Shown here: piece by piece, positions 1 to 5,825 of the stretch | Position numbering within the stretch: the first letter of the stretch is position 1 | Layout: every line of letters begins with the position of its first letter | DNA from: Verrucomicrobiota bacterium | Lineage (GTDB): Bacteria; Verrucomicrobiota; Verrucomicrobiia; Opitutales; Opitutaceae | Length of the DNA: 13,891 nucleotides | Direction: 5' to 3' | Assembly (NCBI GenBank): GCA_023430565.1 | Contig: JAEZAD010000158.1 | Location: forward strand, 1-13,891 | Notes under the pieces: generated by a model | What the model saw: the letters and a program-made list of their open reading frames with translations, nothing else | Databases searched by the model: none | Told to the model about the DNA's origin: nothing | Program-made: the position numbers and the translations under genes

Positions 1-675
1 GTGCCGGAGCCGAAGGCATTTGCGCTGCCGGAGGGCGACAAGGCGACGCGGATGGCGTGGTTGAAGGAGAAGGTGTTGAAGGACGAGGTGTGCTGCGCGC
101 ATGTGCCGCCGGGGAAACAGGTGGTGCTGGGGGTGGGGAACCTCGACGCGAAGATCATGTTCGTCGGCGAGGCGCCGGGGGCGGAAGAGGAAATGCAGGG
201 GGAACCGTTTGTCGGTCCTGCGGGACAATTGCTGACGAAAATGATCGGAGCCATGGGGCTCCAGCGCAGCGATGTCTACATTGGCAATATCATGAACTGG
301 CGGCCCGAGATGGCGCTCAACGCGAGCGGCGTGCAGTATGGCAATCGTCCTCCGACCGAGGACGAGATGCGTTACTGCCTGCCGAATTTGCGGGCGCAGA
401 TCGAGATCGTGAACCCCGATTTGGTCGTGGCGCTGGGTGCGACGGCGGCGTCGGGGTTGTTGGGGGCGGGTTCGTTCAAGGCGCTCGGCGAGGTGCGGGG
501 GAAGTGGAAGGAGTTCGCCGGCAAGCCGCTGATGGTGACGTATCACCCGAGCTATATTCTCCGGAACCAGTCGAACCGTTCGAAGCGGATGATTTGGGAG
601 GATTTGTTGAAGGTGATGGAACGCGCGGAGCTGCCGATCTCGGAGAAGCAACGCGGATTTTTTCTCGATAAATGA
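1..675 (+). CDS. Type-4-like uracil-DNA glycosylase
   Basis: Predicted to remove uracil from DNA and so start base excision repair in the cytoplasm. The 224-residue product shows the family order: GEAPGAEEE at 56-64 (motif A), PFVGPAG at 69-75, an N-x3-W-R-P motif at 96-102 and HPSYILR at 182-188. Family 4 enzymes normally hold a 4Fe-4S cluster with four cysteines. Here the first pair is adjacent (C31, C32, not C-x2-C), the third position is W100, and only C126 matches the fourth. About eleven extra residues (103-113) sit between the WRP motif and the conserved NRPPT. Codon 1 is a GTG at the very first base of the window, so the true start may lie upstream and the N-terminus may be incomplete. 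The stop overlaps the opgG start (ATGA, 672-675). The family call is firm; the exact subfamily is not. Confidence 0.88.
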   Translation: MPEPKAFALPEGDKATRMAWLKEKVLKDEVCCAHVPPGKQVVLGVGNLDAKIMFVGEAPGAEEEMQGEPFVGPAGQLLTKMIGAMGLQRSDVYIGNIMNWRPEMALNASGVQYGNRPPTEDEMRYCLPNLRAQIEIVNPDLVVALGATAASGLLGAGSFKALGEVRGKWKEFAGKPLMVTYHPSYILRNQSNRSKRMIWEDLLKVMERAELPISEKQRGFFLDK

Positions 676-2168
676 AAACGTTGTGGCGTGTGGCGGCGGC
701 CCTGGTCGCGGTGGGAACCTATGCGTCGGCCGCGGAGACGCGGTTCGATTTCGACGTGCTGCGCGAGCGCGCGAAGGCGCTGGCGGCGAAGCCCTATGTG
801 AAACCGGAGAGTCCGGTGCCGGAGTGGCTGAAGCGGCTCACGTATGACGAGCACCGGCTGATCCGCTTTGAGCCGGGGCACACGTGGTGGCGGAAGGAGA
901 AGCGGCCGTTCGAGCTGCAGTTTTTCCATCCCGGTTTCGTGCAGGTGAACACGGTGCAGATCCACGAAGTGGAGAACGGGCGGGCGAAGCTGATTCCGTT
1001 CACGAAGGATCTTTTCATTTACGACCGGCTGAAGACGGGTGAGCTGCCGCCGACGATGGGTTTCGCGGGATTCAAGATCCTGTATCCGCTGAATCGCGCG
1101 GGCGACGAGCTGGGGGCGTTTCAGGGCGCGAGCTATTTTCGGCTGCTGTGCCAAAATGCGATCTACGGGCTGTCGGCGCGTGGTTTGGCTTTGGATACGG
1201 CGGAGCAGACGGGCGAGGAGTTTCCGGTGTTCACGGAATTCTGGATCGAGCAGCCGGCGAAGAACGCGAAGAGCGTGACGGTGTATGCGCTGCTGGACAG
1301 CCCGAGCGTGGCGGGCGCGTATCGCTTCGTGATTGCGCCGGGCGTGGCGACGGTGACGCAGATCAAGTCGACGCTGTTTTTCCGGAAGCCGGTGAAGACG
1401 ATCGGGCTGGCGCCGTTGACGAGCATGTATTGGCACGGCGAGAGCACGAACGAGCCGACGAACGATTTTCGACCGGAGGTGCACGACTCGGACGGGCTTT
1501 CGGTGAGCACGGGAAATGGCGAGTGGATCTGGCGGCCGTTGACGAATCCGCGCGCGGTGCGGACGGCGGCGTTCAGCGACGCGAATCCGCGTGGATTCGG
1601 GCTGGTGCAGCGCGATCGCAATTTCGAAAACTATCAGGATCTCGAGGCGGCGTATCATGCGCGCCCGAGCGCCTGGGTGGAGCCGGTGGGCGACTGGGGC
1701 AAGGGCTCGGTGCGGCTCGTGGAGATCCCGACGCCGGACGAAACGAACGACAACATCGTGGCTTTTTGGACGCCTGAGACCGCACCGAAAGTCGGTGAGC
1801 CGCTCGATCTCGAATACAAATTGCACTGGCATCTCGGGACGATCCAGCCGCCGGCGGGCCGGGTGCTGGCGACGCGGCATGGGCGGACGAAGACGCATGA
1901 GGCGGATCTCGAGCGTTTCTTTATCGATTTCACCGGCGATCACCTCAACAAGCAGGGGGCGGACGCGAAGATCGAATCGGTCGTGAGCGTCGGCGAAGGT
2001 GCGAAACTCGAACACTCCATCGTCCAGAAGAATCCCTACAACCAGACGTGGCGGGCGGCGTTTGCGATTCGTCCGGATGGGTCGGGAAAGCCGATTGAGA
2101 TGCGATGCTATTTGCGCGAGGACGGCGACGTGCTCACGGAGACGTGGAGTTATTTGTGGCAGCCGTGA
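672..2168 (+). CDS. opgG: Periplasmic glucan biosynthesis protein OpgG/MdoG
   Basis: Periplasmic protein needed to make osmoregulated periplasmic glucans. The OpgG/OpgD family has been described as beta-1,2-glucan-acting (GH186), so this protein may trim or shape the chain made by OpgH. The product is 498 residues, close to the E. coli protein (about 511). Residues 1-21 form a signal peptide: a KTLWR start, a hydrophobic core, then ASAA before ETRF. Family blocks are visible: the GASYFRLL region (152-177), TSMYWHGE (250-257), FRPEVHDSDGL (266-276), RGFGLVQRDR (307-316) and RPSAWVEP (331-338) followed by DWGKGS (341-346). I did not assign the catalytic Asp. The start overlaps the stop of the upstream glycosylase gene by four bases, which suggests translational coupling. 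The start has no clear ribosome-binding site of its own. Confidence 0.95.
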   Translation: MKTLWRVAAALVAVGTYASAAETRFDFDVLRERAKALAAKPYVKPESPVPEWLKRLTYDEHRLIRFEPGHTWWRKEKRPFELQFFHPGFVQVNTVQIHEVENGRAKLIPFTKDLFIYDRLKTGELPPTMGFAGFKILYPLNRAGDELGAFQGASYFRLLCQNAIYGLSARGLALDTAEQTGEEFPVFTEFWIEQPAKNAKSVTVYALLDSPSVAGAYRFVIAPGVATVTQIKSTLFFRKPVKTIGLAPLTSMYWHGESTNEPTNDFRPEVHDSDGLSVSTGNGEWIWRPLTNPRAVRTAAFSDANPRGFGLVQRDRNFENYQDLEAAYHARPSAWVEPVGDWGKGSVRLVEIPTPDETNDNIVAFWTPETAPKVGEPLDLEYKLHWHLGTIQPPAGRVLATRHGRTKTHEADLERFFIDFTGDHLNKQGADAKIESVVSVGEGAKLEHSIVQKNPYNQTWRAAFAIRPDGSGKPIEMRCYLREDGDVLTETWSYLWQP

Positions 2169-2208
2169 AGGGGCGGGGCACCGCTGGCCGTTGCGACGGA
2201 AATGAAGC

Positions 2209-2215
2209 GGAGAGG
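2209..2215 (+). promoter_or_regulatory. Ribosome-binding site (GGAGAGG)
   Basis: GGAGAGG lies five bases before the ATG at 2221. It is one of the few good Shine-Dalgarno sequences in the window. It supports starting the 226-residue gene at 2221 rather than at the later Met36 (2326), so the palindromic repeat at 2248-2273 is translated. Confidence 0.6.
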
Positions 2216-2220
2216 CGCGT

Positions 2221-2901
2221 ATGAAGCCCGAGGATAACAGAGACGTTTCCGCCTTCGCCAAGGCTGCGGCGGACGGGTCGCAGGCGCTCAGCGTGAAGGG
2301 GAAGGACGTGGCGGAGGCGGGTGCGATGGAGCCGCTGGGGTCGTTTCGGCCGACGACGGGAACGATGGAGGCGTGGAATGAGGCGTATGTGCGGGTGGAG
2401 GATTACTTGCGCGCGCACCGGATTCACAACCGGCTGCACGCGAGCCGGCTGATTCTGCGGATCCTGGCGGGCGCGGCGCGGCGGCATGCGGCCGATCCCT
2501 CGCTCGATCCGACGGCGCTCGCGGCGGAGGAGGCGGAGAAGATGATGGACGAATGGTTCGCGAACGTGCTCGACGAGCGCGAGCAGCCGCACGAACGAAT
2601 CGCGGTGGATGGGCGGGTGGCGTTGCTGTTGAGCGACGGACCGCAGAAGTGGCCGTATGCGTTTCTCGAGGAATCGAATGTGCCGGAGGGGTTTCAGACG
2701 GCGATGCGCGAGAGTGCGCTGGCGGCCGGGCCGGATATGACGGTGTCGAGCATGGTGCCGCGGCCGATCGATCTTGGGCCGATTCCGGAGGCGGCGGGCG
2801 AAACGTTGGAGCGGTTCGAGCGGATGCCGATTTTGCGGACGCTGTTCTTGTGGCTGTTGTTCGCGGGGGTGCTGGGGGCGATTTTTTATGCGACGCGGTA
2901 G
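2221..2901 (+). CDS. Tail-anchored protein between opgG and opgH, unknown function
   Basis: I do not recognise a family for this 226-residue product. Residues 1-200 are hydrophilic and helix-rich. Residues about 204-223 (from ILRTLFLW to AIFYA) form one transmembrane helix, followed only by TR, so the protein should be tail-anchored with its bulk in the cytoplasm. The first 35 residues look poorly conserved and include the translated palindrome (FAKAAADGS, 12-20); the compact domain appears to begin near Met36. It lies 52 bases after opgG and 179 before opgH, so a role in glucan synthesis is likely. OpgH here lacks the roughly 120-residue cytoplasmic N-terminus of E. coli OpgH. The string SSMVP at 176-180 recalls SSMFP in that E. 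coli region, as I remember it. A detached OpgH N-terminal module is therefore possible but unproven. Confidence 0.75.
   Translation: MKPEDNRDVSAFAKAAADGSQALSVKGKDVAEAGAMEPLGSFRPTTGTMEAWNEAYVRVEDYLRAHRIHNRLHASRLILRILAGAARRHAADPSLDPTALAAEEAEKMMDEWFANVLDEREQPHERIAVDGRVALLLSDGPQKWPYAFLEESNVPEGFQTAMRESALAAGPDMTVSSMVPRPIDLGPIPEAAGETLERFERMPILRTLFLWLLFAGVLGAIFYATR
2248..2273 (+). repeat. REP-like palindrome inside coding sequence
   Basis: An imperfect palindrome has outer arms TCCGCC (2248-2253) and GGCGGA (2268-2273), and an alternative inner hairpin GCCTT-CGCC-AAGGC (2251-2264). From memory, sequences of this kind (reading AFAKA/AFAEA on one strand and RSLGEGG on the other) are widely dispersed in Verrucomicrobia and related genomes, in and between genes. 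Only one copy is visible here. It is read in frame near the start of the 226-residue gene. Confidence 0.5.
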
Positions 2902-2919
2902 ATCGATGCTCTTCCTATT

Positions 2920-2979
2920 CGGAGGTGAAAGTCCTTCCGTGGGGCTAAGCGACCCGCGTGATCCGCGGGTGCGGTTAGC
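2920..2979 (+). other. Structured leader element upstream of opgH
   Basis: Two adjacent hairpins occupy the gap before opgH. The first, 2920-2939, pairs CGGAGG with CCTTCCG-type bases (including one G-T pair) around a TGAAAGTC loop. The second, 2944-2979, is a two-tier stem: GCTAA (2944-2948) pairs with TTAGC (2975-2979), then after a small GCG/GCGG internal loop ACCCGCG (2952-2958) pairs with CGCGGGT (2964-2970) around a five-base loop. All pairs in the second stem are exact Watson-Crick. It could be a cis-regulatory RNA leader for opgH or part of a dispersed mobile element; the neighbouring repeat arm favours the latter. Confidence 0.5.
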
Positions 2980-2993
2980 AGCGGCTGTCGCCC

Positions 2994-3021
2994 TGGATTC
3001 TTCGCCTCGCTCAGAATGACA
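2994..3021 (+). repeat. Solo arm of dispersed repeat
   Basis: This 28-base stretch, beginning TGGATTCTTCGC and ending CAGAATGACA, matches the right arm of the inverted repeat at 5381-5408 at 27 of 28 positions. No matching left arm is nearby, so it is a solo copy. It lies between the hairpin element and opgH, about 60 bases before the opgH start. Confidence 0.8.
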
Positions 3022-3080
3022 AAAAGGACTTCGAGGTTTTCTGTGAGGCACGACGCCAAAGGAGATGGGGGGCGGGACGC

Positions 3081-5228
3081 ATGACCTTTTCGACGGTGCA
3101 CGATCGGATGACGGTGGCGCGGCTGAACCGGCGGCGGTTTTCGTTTTTCTCGTCGATCTTCGTGATCACGAGCCTTGCGACGTGGTTCATGGCGGACCTG
3201 TTGTGGCGCGACGGGCTGACGGGCGTGGAGCTGACGCTGCTGATTCTGTTCGTGATTCTGTTCCTGCAGATTGCGATCGGGTTTTGCACGGCGCTGGCGG
3301 GTTTTTATGTGATCAACCGCGGCGGGGACAGCCGGCGGATCACGATGACGGTGGCGCGCGGCGAGGAGGTGCCGCTCGCGTCGACGGCGATCATCATGCC
3401 GGTGTTCAACGAGGATGTGAGCCGGGTGTTCGAGGGGCTGCGCGTGGTGTTTCGGTCGGTGGAGGAGACGAAGAAGCTGGAGCATTTCGACTTCTTCATC
3501 CTGAGCGATTCGAACCAGCCGTCGCAGTGGATCGTGGAGGAGACGGCGTGGGTGGAGCTGTGCAAGCAGGTGGGCGGGTTCGGGAAGATTTTTTACCGGA
3601 AGCGCGTCAACCAGATTAACAAGAAGGCGGGGAATGTAGCGGATTTCCTGAGACGCTGGGGGAAGAGCTATCGCTACATGGTGGTGCTCGATGCGGACTC
3701 GATCATGACGGGCAAGGCGCTCGTGCAGCTGGTGGCGTTGATGGAGCGGAATCCGGGGGCGGGCATCATCCAGACGGCGCCGCGGATCGTGAATGGCGAG
3801 ACGCTGTATGCGCGGGTGCAGTCGTTTGCGAACCGCGTTTACAGTCCGCTCTTTCTGGCGGGGCTGAACTACTGGCAGCAGCACGAAGGCAACTATTGGG
3901 GGCACAACGCGATCATCCGGGTGCAACCGTTCATGGAGCATTGTTCGCTGCCGGACTTGCCGGGGAGCGAGCCGTTCGGCGGGCGGATTTTGTCGCACGA
4001 TTTCGTGGAGGCGGCGCTGATGCGGCGCGCGGGCTGGGCGGTGTGGCTGGCGCACGACATCGAAGGCAGCTGGGAGGAAGGGCCGCCGACGTTGATTGAA
4101 AGCGCGAAGCGCGACCGGCGGTGGAGTCAGGGCAACATGCAGCACGCGTGGCTTCTGACGGCGCGCGGGTTTCGGCCGGCGAACCGGTTTCACCTTTTCA
4201 TGGGCGTGATGGCGTATCTGTCGTCGCCGCTGTGGCTGCTGTTTCTGGTGATCAGCACGATCAATGCGTTCGATCTGGTGAACACGGTCTTCACCGGGCG
4301 GCGGCCGGAGGATTACACGTCGATCTTCGGTTATCAGGTGCAGGTGCCGGCGGCGTTGTCGCTGTTCGTATTCACGATGCTGTTACTCTTCCTGCCGAAG
4401 GTGGTGAGCATCGTGGTGATGCTGGGGCGGCGCGAGGAGGTGGAGCGGTATGGTGGGCGGGTGCGGTTCGTGTTGAGCGCGTTGAGCGAGATCGCGCTGT
4501 CGGCGCTGCTGGCGCCGATCAATATGATGTTCAATTCGAAGTTCGTGCTGTTCACGCTGCTGGGGCAGGGGGTTTCGTGGGTGACGCAGAAGCGGGAGTC
4601 GGCGGACGATGGGACGGACTGGCGCGAGGCGATCATCACGCACTGGGGGCACACGGTGTTCGGGTTGATCTGGGGGGCGTCGGCTTTGATTCTGCTGCCG
4701 GTGTTTTTCTGGTGGTTGAGCCCGGTGCTGGCGGGGCTGGTGTTGTCGATTCCGACCTCGATTTTGTTGAGCAAGGCGGGAATCGGGCGGCGGGCGCGGG
4801 AGCTGGGATTGTTTTTGATTCCGGAAGAGTCGCAGCCGCCGTATGAGCTGCGGCGATTGCGGCAGAATGTGGCCGAGTGCTACCGGCATCTGCCGCCGAT
4901 CGAGCCGTTGCGCGCGGATTACGGTTTAATGCAGGCGGTGCTCGATCCGTATGTGAACGCGATGCACGTGGCGTTGTTGCGGCAGCGGCGGCCGAGCGAG
5001 GAGGCGCGGGAGTGGTTTGCGCAGCTCAGGAAGCGGCTGTTGCACGAAGGGCCGCAGGGATTTGCGACGAAGGAGAAAATGGCGCTGCTGCTCGACGCGG
5101 AGTCGATGATCTGGCTGCACCGGGAGTTGTGGAGCAGTCCGGCGAACGCGCTGGCGGATTGGTGGCGGCTCGCGATGCGGCAATACAATGTGCTGACGGC
5201 GGCGCCGACGACGGCGTTGTATCGGTGA
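3081..5228 (+). CDS. opgH: Glucan glucosyltransferase OpgH/MdoH
   Basis: Inner-membrane family 2 glucosyltransferase that polymerises UDP-glucose into the beta-1,2 backbone of periplasmic glucans and moves it across the membrane. The 715-residue product has two N-terminal membrane segments (about 20-42 and 50-78), the cytoplasmic catalytic domain, then several C-terminal membrane segments (about 372-392, 424-448, 465-497, 523-563). Catalytic signatures are present: IIMPVFNED (104-112), VVLDADS with the D-x-D at 204-206, SHDF with D307, and RDRRW at 344-348. E. coli OpgH is about 847 residues. Most of the missing length is the cytoplasmic region before the first membrane segment. The start at 3081 is supported because the frame is open upstream only to a stop at 2976 and holds no other ATG, GTG or TTG. 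A GGCGGGA stretch precedes it closely. It follows opgG and the 226-residue gene in one operon. Confidence 0.95.
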   Translation: MTFSTVHDRMTVARLNRRRFSFFSSIFVITSLATWFMADLLWRDGLTGVELTLLILFVILFLQIAIGFCTALAGFYVINRGGDSRRITMTVARGEEVPLASTAIIMPVFNEDVSRVFEGLRVVFRSVEETKKLEHFDFFILSDSNQPSQWIVEETAWVELCKQVGGFGKIFYRKRVNQINKKAGNVADFLRRWGKSYRYMVVLDADSIMTGKALVQLVALMERNPGAGIIQTAPRIVNGETLYARVQSFANRVYSPLFLAGLNYWQQHEGNYWGHNAIIRVQPFMEHCSLPDLPGSEPFGGRILSHDFVEAALMRRAGWAVWLAHDIEGSWEEGPPTLIESAKRDRRWSQGNMQHAWLLTARGFRPANRFHLFMGVMAYLSSPLWLLFLVISTINAFDLVNTVFTGRRPEDYTSIFGYQVQVPAALSLFVFTMLLLFLPKVVSIVVMLGRREEVERYGGRVRFVLSALSEIALSALLAPINMMFNSKFVLFTLLGQGVSWVTQKRESADDGTDWREAIITHWGHTVFGLIWGASALILLPVFFWWLSPVLAGLVLSIPTSILLSKAGIGRRARELGLFLIPEESQPPYELRRLRQNVAECYRHLPPIEPLRADYGLMQAVLDPYVNAMHVALLRQRRPSEEAREWFAQLRKRLLHEGPQGFATKEKMALLLDAESMIWLHRELWSSPANALADWWRLAMRQYNVLTAAPTTALYR

Positions 5229-5280
5229 GCAGGGCTGGGGGATTCCCGAGCGAAGGAAGGGATTTAGAGCTTCGGGACGG

Positions 5281-5298
5281 AGCCGCGTTTCGGCGGCT
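5281..5298. terminator. Possible hairpin terminator after opgH
   Basis: AGCCGC (5281-5286) and GCGGCT (5293-5298) form a perfect six-base stem with a GTTTCG loop, 53 bases after the opgH stop. There is no T tract on either strand, so it is not a classical intrinsic terminator. It may act with the larger inverted repeat that follows. Confidence 0.3.
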
Positions 5299-5321
5299 TA
5301 ACCCAAACTATAGCCACTGAA

Positions 5322-5411
5322 TTCTGTCATTGTGGGCGAAGCGAAGGATCCAGGGAAGTGGTCGCTTGCGTGCGCACACATGGATTCTTCGCTTCGCTCA
5401 GAATGACAGAA
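5322..5411. repeat. Large inverted repeat between convergent genes
   Basis: Left arm 5322-5352 and right arm 5381-5411 are inverted copies identical at 28 of 31 positions, with a 28-base spacer. Two of the three differences become G-U pairs in RNA, leaving one true mismatch. The right arm is nearly the same as the solo arm at 2994-3021. The repeat fills the gap between opgH (+) and the Hpt gene (-), whose stop is about 20 bases away. It looks like a dispersed MITE-like or REP-like element and could also end transcription from both sides, although no T tract flanks it. Confidence 0.85.
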
Positions 5412-5431
5412 GGTGGGAGGCGGCGCGGGAA

Positions 5432-5788
5432 CTATGCGAGGAGCTTGGCGAACTCGGCTTGGGCGCGGGCGAACTCGGCTTTGACGGAGGCGATCAAGGA
5501 GGTGACGGCGTCGAGGCCTTGTTTGGCGGACTGGTGCTCGAGCTGTTCGGCGACGGCGCGGACGGTCATCGCGCCGACGTTGGCGGAGCTGCCCTTGATG
5601 CTGTGGGCGGCGCGGGTGAATTTCGGGACGTCGCCGGCAGCGAGACTCTGGTCGAGCTCGGCGATGCGCTGGGGCGTGTCTTCGAGGTAGATTGCAATGA
5701 TTTCGCGCAGGAACTCGTCGCCGTCGTCGGGGTTGAGCGCGCGGAGATTTTCGATCGCTTGCGAATCGATGACGGGAAGGTCGGCCAT
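5432..5788 (-). CDS. Stand-alone Hpt phosphotransfer protein
   Basis: Histidine phosphotransfer protein that carries a phosphoryl group between receiver domains in a multistep phosphorelay. The 118-residue product is about the size of a single Hpt four-helix domain. It contains AAHSIKGSSANVGA (61-74) with the phosphorylatable His62, and the usual acidic helix DGDEFLREIIAIYLEDTP upstream (22-39). No output domain is attached. It is the last gene of the minus-strand operon, 37 bases after the ATPase stop. The operon also encodes a receiver-histidine kinase and a CheY-like receiver, its likely partners. There is no good Shine-Dalgarno sequence before the ATG at 5788. The domain call is firm; the partner assignment is inferred from context. 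Confidence 0.92.
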   Translation of the reverse strand: MADLPVIDSQAIENLRALNPDDGDEFLREIIAIYLEDTPQRIAELDQSLAAGDVPKFTRAAHSIKGSSANVGAMTVRAVAEQLEHQSAKQGLDAVTSLIASVKAEFARAQAEFAKLLA

Positions 5789-5825
5789 GGAGGTAATGAG
5801 TTGCCGGATACGGTGGTGGATCGGC

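Noticed and set aside
552..2261. A 569-residue open frame on the minus strand opposite opgG
   Set aside because: It is an arginine-rich shadow of opgG with no domain signature.
2905..3030. Fragment of a group II intron (GGTGAAAGTCC-like string)
   Set aside because: The short string loosely recalls the 5' part of some bacterial group II introns, but no domain V, no boundary sequences and no reverse transcriptase are present. An Infernal search would be decisive.
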